A DNA stretch of 46,017 nucleotides from assembly GCA_003554445.1 (NCBI GenBank), contig PWGJ01000086.1, positions 1 to 46,017 of the forward strand, written 5' to 3'. A program made the position numbers and the translations under genes. Below, one piece after another: positions 1 to 7,866 of this stretch. The notes beneath the pieces were generated by a model that worked only from the letters and a program-made list of their open reading frames with translations, was not told the origin of the DNA and ran no database searches. The first letter of the stretch is position 1. Each line of letters opens with the position of its first letter. Source of the DNA: Candidatus Nealsoniibacteriota bacterium. Its GTDB lineage: Bacteria > Patescibacteriota > Minisyncoccia > Minisyncoccales > PWPS01.

Positions 1-1206
1 CCTGATCCAGGAAGGCTCATCTTGAAAATTTACAATCAACTTTAAGAATGCGGAGATATCTTTAACATGGGCTTGCTCAAAAAACCGCGTGCCGCCACGT
101 ACGATATAAGGGATGCCTTCTTTGGCGAGTTCCAATTCCAAGCCGGCTGCATGATAATGAGCTCTGAAAAGAACTGCGGTTTCCGAAGGATCAATCTCTT
201 CTTTTAATTTTTGAACTATAAAGCGTGACTGCTCTCTTGGAGAAGTAAGACATGCAATTACCGGATTATTTCCTTCACCCTTAACCGCCCGAAGATTCTT
301 ATCCAATTTCCCGCTATTATTTCGGATAATACAATTTGCCAGGCGTAAAATTTCCGGAGTACTTCTGTAATTTGTTTCCAACTTAAAAATGCTTGATGAA
401 TACTTTTCGGAAAAATTTAAAATGTTTTTAATTTCTGCAGCTCTAAAAGAGTAAATACTCTGCGAATCATCCCCCACAACCATTAGATTTTCATGATAAG
501 AGCTAACTTCTTCTAAAATTTCATCCTGTATAACATTCGTATCTTGATATTCGTCAACTAAAACATATTCAAATCTTTCGGATATTTTTTTCATTTCCGG
601 CAATCTCATTATTTTCAACCAATTGACAAGTAAATCGTCATAATCCATCAAGTTTCTTTTTTTCTTTCTGGATTGATATTTCTCTTTTACTCTTTTTAAT
701 TTTTCAATTTCAGAGTTTGAGCTGACCTCATCCGCTACATCCAAAATTGACTTTTTCGAATTGGTGCTTAGAGATATTTTCATTTGCAGCCACTTGGCAC
801 CGGGAAGCTCTCCTTCGGAGTCAACCTCTTCCTTTATGACTTTAATTAAGTTTTTACTATCCTCCTGATCGAGTATCGTATAGTTTCTTTCATAACCGAG
901 CTTGTCGGCATATTTTCGAAGATAATAATTGCCGACATGATGAAAAGTTCCTCCTAAAACTTGATTAGCTTTACTTCCGACCAGATTTTCAATTCTGGCA
1001 AGCATCTCTTTTGCAGCTTTTTTAGTAAAGGTAAGAAGTAATATTCTTTTTGGATCAACTCCCCTCTCCAAAAGATAAGCCACTCTGAAAGTTAGTGTTC
1101 TTGTTTTTCCGGACCCCGGTCCACTTAAAACCAATGTATAACCGTCCCCTTCTTTTACGGCTTTTAACTGTTCTTTGTTTAATAATTTTTCGTAATTAAT
1201 CTGCAT
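1..1206 (-). CDS. UvrD/PcrA-family ATP-dependent DNA helicase, C-terminus outside the window
   Basis: Superfamily 1A 3'-5' DNA helicase used in excision repair and fork rescue. The frame stays open for 402 codons from the ATG at 1206 to the window edge, so only the N-terminal half is present. Visible motifs in order: Q-motif region LNKEQLKAV, Walker A SGPGSGKT, motif Ia LLTFTKKAAKEM, Walker B VDEYQDT, motif III VVGDDSQSIYSFRAA and motif IV LETNYRST. The product resembles PcrA/UvrD rather than RecB, but the C-terminus that would settle this is missing. The start overlaps the stop of the HD gene by 11 bases, so the two are probably cotranscribed and translationally coupled. It is one of two UvrD-type helicases in the window; the other (12527-15751) carries a nuclease domain. 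Confidence 0.93.
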   Translation of the reverse strand, partial: MQINYEKLLNKEQLKAVKEGDGYTLVLSGPGSGKTRTLTFRVAYLLERGVDPKRILLLTFTKKAAKEMLARIENLVGSKANQVLGGTFHHVGNYYLRKYADKLGYERNYTILDQEDSKNLIKVIKEEVDSEGELPGAKWLQMKISLSTNSKKSILDVADEVSSNSEIEKLKRVKEKYQSRKKKRNLMDYDDLLVNWLKIMRLPEMKKISERFEYVLVDEYQDTNVIQDEILEEVSSYHENLMVVGDDSQSIYSFRAAEIKNILNFSEKYSSSIFKLETNYRSTPEILRLANCIIRNNSGKLDKNLRAVKGEGNNPVIACLTSPREQSRFIVQKLKEEIDPSETAVLFRAHYHAAGLELELAKEGIPYIVRGGTRFFEQAHVKDISAFLKLIVNFQDEPSWIR

Positions 1207-1750
1207 ACTTTTCAATCTCCTTAAATGTATCTTTTAATTTTTTAATCAGCTCTTCGTCGGTAAGTCTTAAGGAGAGAATTTTTACAACTCTTTCAAGTTG
1301 TCTAATTTTTTGATTTTTGCCCGTATGGAAAATTTCAAAAGACTCTTCTCCTCTTCGTTCCAGATCATTGGAAAGATCCGTCATATTGGATAAAACATCG
1401 GCAGCCTTAATTAATATGGCTCGGTCACTTACGGTATATAATTTAGCTGTCGCCCTCTCTTTTCTTTCTCCATAAGGCAAGTCACGATCGGACTCGGACA
1501 CTTCATCAACCATCTCCGCAACCTCTTTGCCGAAATTATCCATTATCTCTTTTTTTGTAAACTCAGTATCTTCTATGACATCATGAAGAATCCCGGCTAT
1601 GATCAGATCTTCATCCGCTTGCAATTTTGCCAATATTAAACCCACAATCATGGGATGAGATACGTAAGATATTTTCGCACCTTTTCTTTTTTGATTTTTA
1701 TGAGCTTTAAAGGAAAATTCAACTGCTTTTTGTTCTTTTTTAGTCCACAT
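1196..1750 (-). CDS. HD-domain (p)ppGpp hydrolase-like protein (RelA/SpoT hydrolase domain only)
   Basis: Small stand-alone HD phosphohydrolase of 184 residues. The N-terminal half carries the RelA/SpoT hydrolase signature: a conserved His in the SHP motif near residue 32 and HDVIEDT near residues 56-62, where the HD pair binds Mn2+ and the ED pair lies in the active site. No synthetase or regulatory (TGS, ACT) domain follows, so the length matches small alarmone hydrolases or MESH1-like enzymes. By family it would cleave the 3'-pyrophosphate of (p)ppGpp; other nucleotide substrates remain possible. A TATAAT-like -10 lies at 1777-1782 inside the end of the upstream gene. The start ATG has no clear Shine-Dalgarno. 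The stop overlaps the start of the UvrD helicase. Confidence 0.82.
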   Translation of the reverse strand: MWTKKEQKAVEFSFKAHKNQKRKGAKISYVSHPMIVGLILAKLQADEDLIIAGILHDVIEDTEFTKKEIMDNFGKEVAEMVDEVSESDRDLPYGERKERATAKLYTVSDRAILIKAADVLSNMTDLSNDLERRGEESFEIFHTGKNQKIRQLERVVKILSLRLTDEELIKKLKDTFKEIEKYAD

Positions 1751-1784
1751 TTAGTTACTGTTTATTATTCTTGATAATTATAAT

Positions 1785-2531
1785 TTAATCGACTTCTTCC
1801 GAAACTCTTTCTTTAATTACTTCTCTGGCCACTTCTCCTATTCTTCTTGTCAACCTGAAATAATTTACAGTTTGCAGGCTTTTTTCTTTTAGTTGAGATA
1901 CTTTTCCGTTGATTGGTTTTTCGTTTAATTTTCGACTTACTTCAGCGTGCAAATTCTTCAATACTAAAATTTTATCGGATATATAATTTTCTCCGAACTC
2001 GTTGACCATCAACCTAATCTTGTATGCCAGATCAAATGATTGAACCGTGTCCACTAAAAGAATTCCGTAAGTTACTCCCAGAACAAAAATAAAAAGACTT
2101 CCAACAACCAATTCTCGCATTAAATAATTAAAATAAGGAAAGATTGAATACTTGAAAAACAGACCCAAAATCAACCAGTAAAATAAAAAGGTCGGGCATA
2201 CAAAACCGTTTAGATTAAATCTCCTGTCGGAATAATCCCAAAGCCTTAATTTAAATATCTTTTTAAAAAAGATGCCGGTTAAATACTCTATTACTCCGAC
2301 AATTACTAAAAATATAATAAAAGAAGCTATTAATGAGAAATCACTCAAATAAGAGAAGGAAAAATAAGCTATAAGGCCACCGAATCCGTATATCGGAAGA
2401 TAAGGACCCCGCAAAAATCCCGGATTAGTGATCTTTTTGGACTGAACCGATCTATATAAAAGCTCTATAATCCAACCTGAAAGCGCAAAGAGAAAAAAAG
2501 AGATTAAAATATTTTCAAAACCGATTTCCAT
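1785..2531 (-). CDS. Putative ABC-transporter type IV (CmpB-like, PF06541-type) membrane protein
   Basis: Polytopic membrane protein of about 248 residues resembling the 'putative ABC-transporter type IV' family. The N-terminal helix is followed by the typical stretch GWIIELLYRS, then NPGFLRGPYLPIYGFGG, and several more hydrophobic segments up to about residue 165. The last 80 residues are charged and cytoplasmic-looking, with predicted helix. Its function is unknown even in the family. The start is taken at the ATG at 2531 (MEIGFENILISFF), which gives a normal membrane-insertion start. A longer frame to a GTG at 2576 would add 15 residues including a second hydrophobic run and looks less likely. 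A weak terminator separates it from the DUF1295 gene upstream. Confidence 0.72.
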   Translation of the reverse strand: MEIGFENILISFFLFALSGWIIELLYRSVQSKKITNPGFLRGPYLPIYGFGGLIAYFSFSYLSDFSLIASFIIFLVIVGVIEYLTGIFFKKIFKLRLWDYSDRRFNLNGFVCPTFLFYWLILGLFFKYSIFPYFNYLMRELVVGSLFIFVLGVTYGILLVDTVQSFDLAYKIRLMVNEFGENYISDKILVLKNLHAEVSRKLNEKPINGKVSQLKEKSLQTVNYFRLTRRIGEVAREVIKERVSEEVD

Positions 2532-2587
2532 AACACAAACAAAATAAAGTTCTATTAACGTAATTAACCATAACACAAAAAACCCGT

Positions 2588-2613
2588 CTAAAAAAACAGA
2601 TTTGAAAGCTGTT
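2588..2613 (-). terminator. Weak intrinsic terminator after the DUF2177-DUF1295 pair
   Basis: On the minus strand, AACAG, a 9-base loop and CTGTT are followed by a run of T (2591-2596 on this strand as A). The stem overlaps the TAA stop of the DUF1295 gene. The stem is only 5 bp, so termination may be partial and the type IV transporter gene downstream may be read through. Confidence 0.45.
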
Positions 2614-3385
2614 ACTTATTTTTTGAGGGAGGCCAAGGTATAAATTTATTCACTCTTCGCTTATAATCTTGAAATCCTTCTTTTTGGGACATGCTTTTTT
2701 CAAGCAATGGAATTCCGGAAACCTTGAGTATTAAAAAAGTTATGGTTACCGGACTCAATAAAGCTAAAATCCAACCCGGAAACCCTATACTCAAAATCCA
2801 AATACCCCACCACTGAGCCACCTCTCCAAAATAATTCGGATGCCTACTCCAAGCCCATAACCCCGACTGCATAATCCCCTCTTTTTGTGGGTCCTCGATA
2901 AATTTTTTTAATTGACAATCGGCAATTACCTCAAAATAAAATCCCGTAATCCATATTACAATTCCCATCTTATTAATAAGAGTGAATGTTTCCGGATTTC
3001 GGTTTATTGCCAAAACGGGTAAAGATATAATATACAATAAAAACCCTTGTAAAAGATAAATTTGAAAAAAAGATCTGAGACGAAACCACTTCCATTCTTT
3101 TCTCCACTTCTTATATCTGTAATCCTCTTCTCTACCTTTGTTTCTTAAATAGACGTGACCGGAAAGCCTCAAACCCCAAAGAGTTACAAAGGCGGTTACC
3201 AGTCCGGACTCGATTGAAAATCCTACCGATTGATAGCCAAAATAGAATGAAGTTAATGCTAAAAGAACAAAACCCAACCCCCAGGCCACATCAGCTAAAT
3301 CATTCCTTTTTTTAATTAAGGAAACTACAAACCAAAGAGATAGATGGATAAATAAAAAAAGGGCTAGAATCAAATAATAATTCAT
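2612..3385 (-). CDS. DUF1295 / steroid 5-alpha-reductase-fold membrane protein
   Basis: Integral membrane protein of 257 residues in the DUF1295 family, part of the steroid-5-alpha-reductase/isoprenylcysteine methyltransferase fold. The diagnostic motif is SRHPNYFGEVAQWWGIW near residues 180-196, where the Arg-His-Pro-Asn-Tyr stretch forms part of the cofactor site (NADPH or SAM in characterised relatives). About six hydrophobic segments are visible. Its start ATG overlaps the stop of the upstream DUF2177 gene in an ATGA arrangement, indicating translational coupling. The two families are often neighbours, sometimes with lipid or cyclopropane-fatty-acid genes, but none of those is visible here. 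The substrate cannot be assigned. Confidence 0.85.
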   Translation of the reverse strand: MNYYLILALFLFIHLSLWFVVSLIKKRNDLADVAWGLGFVLLALTSFYFGYQSVGFSIESGLVTAFVTLWGLRLSGHVYLRNKGREEDYRYKKWRKEWKWFRLRSFFQIYLLQGFLLYIISLPVLAINRNPETFTLINKMGIVIWITGFYFEVIADCQLKKFIEDPQKEGIMQSGLWAWSRHPNYFGEVAQWWGIWILSIGFPGWILALLSPVTITFLILKVSGIPLLEKSMSQKEGFQDYKRRVNKFIPWPPSKNK

Positions 3386-3777
3386 ATTATAAGCTCAATT
3401 ATTAAAAAATAAGTAATTACCGATACACTGCCACCGATAAATGAACCCCAAAAAAGATCTACTACGGTTACCGAAATGGACCAACCCTTAATAGTAGCCA
3501 AGTTGGTTAAATCATAAGTCGCATAGGCTATGAGGCCAAAAAGAGCACCTGAAAAAAAGCTCTCAATCCAACTGCTTGCCTCGATCGCCGGCTCGATCGA
3601 AAAGATGGTTAGTCCTAAAATAAAAAGGAGATAGAAAATAGCTGCCGCTATCCAATTGACACTTTCTCGCATCAAAAATCCAATCTTCTTTTGATAAAAA
3701 TCTTTAGCGATAACACCCAACCAAAGAGCATCCATGAAAAGGAATACAAATAAGGCTATAAAATAGATTTTAAACAT
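3382..3777 (-). CDS. DUF2177 family membrane protein
   Basis: Small integral membrane protein of 131 residues with four hydrophobic segments. Recognisable DUF2177 features are FMDALWLGVIAKDFYQKKIG at the N-terminus, a second-helix FILGLTIFSIEPA segment, and GLIAYATYDLTNLATIKGWS in the third quarter with the conserved Tyr-Asp and Lys-Gly-Trp. The family has no established biochemical role. It is first of a two-gene unit with the DUF1295 gene (four-base ATGA overlap). No convincing ribosome-binding site precedes the ATG. The block between it and the next gene upstream holds the terminator of that gene. Confidence 0.85.
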   Translation of the reverse strand: MFKIYFIALFVFLFMDALWLGVIAKDFYQKKIGFLMRESVNWIAAAIFYLLFILGLTIFSIEPAIEASSWIESFFSGALFGLIAYATYDLTNLATIKGWSISVTVVDLFWGSFIGGSVSVITYFLIIELII

Positions 3778-3820
3778 ATCTTTTAATTTATCTACTTAAT
3801 TATAGCAGACTGCAAAAAAC

Positions 3821-3848
3821 AAAAAAAGCGGCTTACCCGCCTTTTTTG
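3821..3848 (-). terminator. Intrinsic terminator of the acidic secreted protein gene
   Basis: Read on the minus strand, A6-GGCGG, a short GTAAG loop and CCGC-T7 form a hairpin with a GC core (GCGG/CCGC), one G-U pair and flanking A/T pairs, ending in a T run. It lies 20 bases past the stop at 3868 and would also act in the other direction, although no plus-strand gene is here. Confidence 0.8.
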
Positions 3849-3867
3849 TTTATTTTTTGTTTTTGGT

Positions 3868-4605
3868 TTACCTGATTGAGAGGTTTTCTCCATCACTATC
3901 TATAACCCACTCAAGACGATCATCACTTTCCGGATCTTCAGTCTCAAATTCCAGCTGATCACCGCTCCAATTCAATTGAGCGAATACCGGCATAAATTCC
4001 GTGGGATCCAAATCACTTTCAAGCTGAACAATTAAATCATCACCTTCCAACTCAAAAGCAATATCCACTGCACTTAAATCATCAACTCTTAAAAAATCAC
4101 CTCCCGCCCTTGCGGTTCCTAAAGTATAGGCGATCTTCGATGAATCATCATTCCACGCGTATTCTTCAACGGATCCTCTAGCCGGAGTTCTGATAAATTC
4201 CATCTCTTCGCTTTCCAGATCAACTAAAATCGGTAAAGAGGTGGTTGTTGCTACGGCGTAATCACTGACAGAAAAGATCAGTTGCCTATTATCCGGAGAT
4301 ATGCTTGCGGCTCTGTCAAAAAATCCGAAATTATCCGGCTCAATATCTCTCATCCCTACCTGAGGGGTTTCCTCAAATTGATCCCAGTTATCCGTAGTCC
4401 ACTGATTGAGTTCATCGATTGTCATTGAAAAAATCTCTTCTTCATCTTGCAAAACTTTTATTTCTTGCGCTTCTTGATCTTCTTCAGCTATAAATTCAAT
4501 TTCTCTTTCCGGAATCTCCACATCCCCGTTTTCCGGCTCTTCCGGACCAAAAATAAAAAATCCTGCAGCTATAATAATAGCAATTAAAATAATTATTTTT
4601 TTCAT
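3868..4605 (-). CDS. Membrane-anchored acidic protein with WD40-like (PD40) segment
   Basis: A 245-residue protein with an N-terminal hydrophobic helix (residues 3-20, MKK start) followed by a strongly acidic linker (about residues 21-60) and an exported domain. Residues 100-165 contain two blocks of the type 'sisPDnrqLifS...' and 'eyaWndDSSKIAYT', which match beta-propeller PD40/TolB-like repeats; a complete propeller is too long for this protein. No catalytic motif is seen. It has its own promoter overlapping the end of idi and its own terminator, so it is monocistronic. It shares acidic composition, a membrane anchor and an AGGTCG leader motif with the genes at 20690 and 21618. The role is unknown, probably in the envelope. 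Confidence 0.7.
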   Translation of the reverse strand: MKKIIILIAIIIAAGFFIFGPEEPENGDVEIPEREIEFIAEEDQEAQEIKVLQDEEEIFSMTIDELNQWTTDNWDQFEETPQVGMRDIEPDNFGFFDRAASISPDNRQLIFSVSDYAVATTTSLPILVDLESEEMEFIRTPARGSVEEYAWNDDSSKIAYTLGTARAGGDFLRVDDLSAVDIAFELEGDDLIVQLESDLDPTEFMPVFAQLNWSGDQLEFETEDPESDDRLEWVIDSDGENLSIR

Positions 4606-4637
4606 AAATTGATAATTAATGCTAATAAGCGACCTAC

Positions 4638-4658
4638 TTTAATGTTAGCAACATTAAA
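4638..4658. promoter_or_regulatory. Perfect 9-bp palindrome over the -10 of the acidic protein gene
   Basis: TTTAATGTT-AGC-AACATTAAA. The right half lies between the -35 and -10 of the promoter at 4642-4669 and the left half covers the -10. It begins three bases after the idi stop but has no T run, so an operator fits better than a terminator. An RNA hairpin at the end of the idi mRNA is the alternative. Confidence 0.5.
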
Positions 4659-4669
4659 TTTCTAGTCAA
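4642..4669 (-). promoter_or_regulatory. Promoter of the acidic secreted protein gene
   Basis: On the minus strand: -35 TTGACT (4664-4669), 16-base spacer, extended -10 TGC-TAACAT (4642-4647). The predicted start is near 4635, giving a leader of about 30 bases. The -35 overlaps the idi stop codon. Confidence 0.6.
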
Positions 4670-5207
4670 CATGAAAAGTTTGTAAATTTTTAACTACCCT
4701 GGGATATAAAAATTTAAACCAGGGAGTGTATATCCCCGGGTTATCCTCCAAATCCTTCTCCAGTTTCGGTAAGGAGACCCATTTATAATCGGAAACTTCT
4801 TTTGGGTTGGGTTTAATTTCACCATTGTAAGTTCCGATAAAAAGATGGTCATATTCGTGCTCGATCAAGTTTCCAACTTTAAGATTATACTTGGCCTCTC
4901 CTATTTTCCCTATTTTGGTTTTAAAGCCCATCTCTTCCATTAATCTTTTTTCAGCCTGTATTTTTAAATTTTCATCTTCAGTCGGGTGACTGCAGCAAGT
5001 GTTTGACCAGAGTCCTCCACCATGATACTTATTGTCTGCCCTCTTTTGTAGAAGCATCTCCCCCTTATTATTTAAAATAAAAACGGAAAAGGCTCTATGT
5101 AAAATTGCCTCCTTGTGTGCAGCGAGCTTATCAACGTAACCCAGACTATGATCTTTCTCATTTACTTTTATTATCATATTCTTATTTTTATACTTGCCGG
5201 TACTCAT
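4662..5207 (-). CDS. idi: Isopentenyl-diphosphate delta-isomerase, type 1
   Basis: Nudix-fold enzyme that interconverts IPP and DMAPP, supplying isoprenoids such as the undecaprenyl carrier. At 181 residues it has the usual bacterial length. The active-site Cys lies in SNTCCSHP (about residue 70) with the metal-binding His residues nearby (HGGGLWSNTCCSHP), and the Nudix-like helix appears as AEKRLMEEMGF. The C-terminal EVSDYKWVS and YTPWFKF are also typical. The ATG at 5207 has no Shine-Dalgarno; a second ATG at 5177 (MIIKVNEKDH) is the alternative start. It follows the unknown Cys-rich gene by 8 bases and is probably cotranscribed with it. No other MEP or mevalonate gene is in the window. 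Confidence 0.93.
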   Translation of the reverse strand: MSTGKYKNKNMIIKVNEKDHSLGYVDKLAAHKEAILHRAFSVFILNNKGEMLLQKRADNKYHGGGLWSNTCCSHPTEDENLKIQAEKRLMEEMGFKTKIGKIGEAKYNLKVGNLIEHEYDHLFIGTYNGEIKPNPKEVSDYKWVSLPKLEKDLEDNPGIYTPWFKFLYPRVVKNLQTFHVD

Positions 5208-5215
5208 AAAAAAAG

Positions 5216-6295
5216 TTATATATTGAATAATCGTTCTTCCATCTCGGAAAGTTCATCCAAAGATTTTTCCAGCTCCTCCATGTCGGTCGGATCTGATTTT
5301 GAAATTTCTTTAATCGATTTCTTTATCTTTTTAAGTGCTTCAGTTAAGACATATTTTGTATATTTGTAATCGATAAAATTACTCTCATTAAGACTTTCAA
5401 TTAAATGGCGATTGCAAAGCTGTCTATATGTCTTAGCACTAAGAACATTCATATACCAAAACAGATCAGCCGCCTCCTCCGTGAATATCCAAAAATCTCC
5501 CTCCTCTTTTGATTTTTCCGCAATCGAAATTAGATTCTCCAACCAGTCTCTTATTTCCAGGTAAAATGGAAATTCTTCGGGAGATGGTAAATCTTCTTCC
5601 ATTTCACTTTCTTCTTGAGCTATTTCAATCAAAAAATCACCCCTTTCAAATAGATCATCCCGATCTCCTATTTCATCCAATTTTCTACAAATGGGACAAT
5701 CGTCTTTCATGCAAGGAATTCGTCTCCATGTGCAATCCATCCAGCTGGGCATTCCTGCATTTTTCTCATAAGCAACATCTTTCTTGCCCGGATTAATTAT
5801 CTTTGATAAAAGCATTTCCAGACTTTTATACTTACAAGGAGGTATCTCCGATATTTCTTCATAATCTTCATAGTCTTGGTCATAGTGAAATTCCAAGAGC
5901 AACAAGATGTCATCAACAAAACCGGTAAACACCTTTTTCTCCTCTTTTGACAGTTCTTCCGATTCGATTAACAGTGATTCAATTAAAGTTTCTGAAAGCC
6001 GAATAACCGCTCGTCTTACATTTCCGGAATCATTCTGAATATTTTTAGTAATAAAATCAGTAAAGAGAGGAAAAAACTCTCTTCCTCTTTCTCTGGCTGC
6101 CAAGCGTAATCCATATATAAAAGCAATTTTATTTTTCTCCTTATCTATCATGTAATAATCTTCCAGTTCACTTATCATTCGCTTTGAGGCGATACGGTCT
6201 TGATTTTTAAAGACTTTTTTTAGATTCTTTTTGGCTCGATCCACCTCTTCAGCCTCTCCGGTTTTTAATTTTTGAATTAAATCTTCAAGCGACAT
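5216..6295 (-). CDS. Unknown alpha-helical protein with a Cys cluster
   Basis: Not recognised. The 359-residue protein is rich in Glu, Lys and Leu and mostly helical by composition; residues 1-130 could form HEAT-like helix pairs. A Cys set sits in the middle: C154, C188, C195, C200 and C203, arranged as MDCTWRRIPCMKDDCPIC, which suggests one zinc or iron-sulfur site. The C-terminal 150 residues resemble a cytoplasmic helical bundle. The Cys spacing matches no common zinc ribbon I can name. It is placed between xseB (one base after its stop) and idi, so it is expressed with exonuclease VII. A nucleic-acid role is a guess from context only. Confidence 0.75.
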   Translation of the reverse strand: MSLEDLIQKLKTGEAEEVDRAKKNLKKVFKNQDRIASKRMISELEDYYMIDKEKNKIAFIYGLRLAARERGREFFPLFTDFITKNIQNDSGNVRRAVIRLSETLIESLLIESEELSKEEKKVFTGFVDDILLLLEFHYDQDYEDYEEISEIPPCKYKSLEMLLSKIINPGKKDVAYEKNAGMPSWMDCTWRRIPCMKDDCPICRKLDEIGDRDDLFERGDFLIEIAQEESEMEEDLPSPEEFPFYLEIRDWLENLISIAEKSKEEGDFWIFTEEAADLFWYMNVLSAKTYRQLCNRHLIESLNESNFIDYKYTKYVLTEALKKIKKSIKEISKSDPTDMEELEKSLDELSEMEERLFNI

Positions 6296-6296
6296 A

Positions 6297-6503
6297 TTAA
6301 TCGTTTTCTGAATATTTTTCTTTTATTTCTTCAAACTTATTTTTAGATTTCTCCAATCTTTTTTTACATTTTTCAATAAGCTCCATTCCTCTTTCGTACT
6401 TTTCCAAAGCTTCTTCCAAGTCAATTTCCTCCTTTTGGAACCATTCATTTATTTCTTCTATTTCTTTGTAAGCTTTTGTAAAGTTAAAGTCTTTTTTAGT
6501 CAT
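6297..6503 (-). CDS. xseB: Exodeoxyribonuclease VII small subunit
   Basis: Small helical subunit of exonuclease VII, which degrades single-stranded DNA bidirectionally together with XseA. The 68-residue product shows the family core FTKAYKEIEEINEWF and EEALEKYERGMELIEKCKKRLEKSKNKFEEI. The start is set at the ATG at 6503 (MTKKDFNF), which overlaps the end of xseA by 8 bases. The frame upstream (to 6533) lies inside xseA and is not needed. The XseA-XseB coupling is typical, since one large subunit binds several small ones. Confidence 0.92.
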   Translation of the reverse strand: MTKKDFNFTKAYKEIEEINEWFQKEEIDLEEALEKYERGMELIEKCKKRLEKSKNKFEEIKEKYSEND

Positions 6504-7866
6504 TTTTTTTAACGCGAGATTGAACCTCACCATCCTTAAAAGTTGTCTTAATTAAGTCATTATCCGTCAACTGATCAACCGATCTAACGATACCGCTTTC
6601 TTTCTTGGTTATCGAATAACCTTGCTTCAGTTTTAAATCCGGACTGGATAAAGAAAGCTTTTCTTTCTTTTCGGATAATTTGTTTTCAAGGCTTTTCTCC
6701 CAACGTCTTTTATTTTTTTGTAAATTTGTTTTTAATTTATCGACTTTATCGATGTTATTTTTTAATTTGGATTTTATCTTGTAATCCTGAGATTTAATCT
6801 CTTTCTCCAAAGAATAAAACTTGTCTATCTTGTTTTTTATTTTATCAGTTAAACTATTCAAGAGATAGTCCAGATCTTTTTCTTTTAACTTTAATTTTTG
6901 GATTAATTTACGGTCGAAGAAGTTAATATATTCATCAAATCTCCTTTCAGCTCGGTTTATCATTCTACGAGTAGCAATTGAGAGATTTTTTTCCGAATTG
7001 AGTATTCTTTTTTCTGCATCTTTCCATGATTGGGATAAAAACTTTCCGGCATCAGTAGGAGTCGATACTCGTTTGTCAGCAACCAGATCCAATAAAGTTA
7101 AATCATTTTCGTGACCGATTCCGGAAATAATCGGTATCTTGGATGAAAAAGCCGCCTTCACGACCTCTTCACTGTTAAATGCCTGTAGTGATTCCCAGCT
7201 TCCACCTCCCCTGGTTATCACTATCAATTCCAGATCGGGATGGTTTCTATTGAGTTTCTCTATTCCTTTAATTATATCCTTTATTGCCGAATCACCTTCG
7301 ACTCTACTCGAATAAGTTATGACTTTAAAACCGTAATCCTCAAGGTGAGTAATAAAATCTTTTTCCGCATCACTGCCTTTTGAGGTTATTAAGGCAATTT
7401 TTTGAGGGAAATCCGGGATCGGCTCTTTTTTTTCCGGATCAAAAAAGCCTTCTTTTTTTAATTTTTCTTTTAAGATTTCAAATTGCCTCTTAAGATCACC
7501 CTCCCCTACGAGACTTATTCTTGTTGTTTGAAAGCTGAATCTTCCTTTATTTTTTCTAACCTCGGGATATCCCGTCACTTTTACTTCCAGTCCCGGTTCC
7601 AAGTTCACTCCAAGCCTTTCAATTACATGAGAGATTCCAAAGCAACTAATTCTGGAGCCTTCCTCATCAATAAGATTGAATATGGCCCAACCATTTTTTT
7701 CATTTACATATATATCCTCACCAACCTCCCCTTTGACAACCACTTTCGAAATTTTAAGTGGTTCAAGAAGCCCGTTGACAAAATTAACGAACTCGGAAAC
7801 GGTAAAAACTTTTTCATCCAGAAAAGGTTTTAGTTTTTTTGCAAATTTTCTAGAATAATCGCTCAT
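6496..7866 (-). CDS. xseA: Exodeoxyribonuclease VII large subunit
   Basis: Catalytic subunit of the single-strand-specific exonuclease VII, 456 residues, a normal length. The N-terminal OB-fold is seen in FTVSEFVNFVNGLLE and the following VVKGEVGE...GWAIFNLIDEEGSRISC. The catalytic core includes KIALITSKGSDAEKDFITHL, LIVITRGGGSWESLQAFNSE, PIISGIGHENDLTLLDLVADKRVSTPTDA in segments. A long coiled coil with Lys-rich helices follows (about 285-410), then the C-terminal QGYSITKKESG motif. The start overlaps the end of the DEDDh exonuclease gene by 17 bases, and its end overlaps xseB, so the three nucleases form one unit. Confidence 0.96.
   Translation of the reverse strand: MSDYSRKFAKKLKPFLDEKVFTVSEFVNFVNGLLEPLKISKVVVKGEVGEDIYVNEKNGWAIFNLIDEEGSRISCFGISHVIERLGVNLEPGLEVKVTGYPEVRKNKGRFSFQTTRISLVGEGDLKRQFEILKEKLKKEGFFDPEKKEPIPDFPQKIALITSKGSDAEKDFITHLEDYGFKVITYSSRVEGDSAIKDIIKGIEKLNRNHPDLELIVITRGGGSWESLQAFNSEEVVKAAFSSKIPIISGIGHENDLTLLDLVADKRVSTPTDAGKFLSQSWKDAEKRILNSEKNLSIATRRMINRAERRFDEYINFFDRKLIQKLKLKEKDLDYLLNSLTDKIKNKIDKFYSLEKEIKSQDYKIKSKLKNNIDKVDKLKTNLQKNKRRWEKSLENKLSEKKEKLSLSSPDLKLKQGYSITKKESGIVRSVDQLTDNDLIKTTFKDGEVQSRVKKND

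Noticed and set aside
4638..4658. Terminator after idi
   Set aside because: The 9-bp hairpin has no T run and coincides with the -10 of the next gene; an operator or incidental palindrome is more likely.
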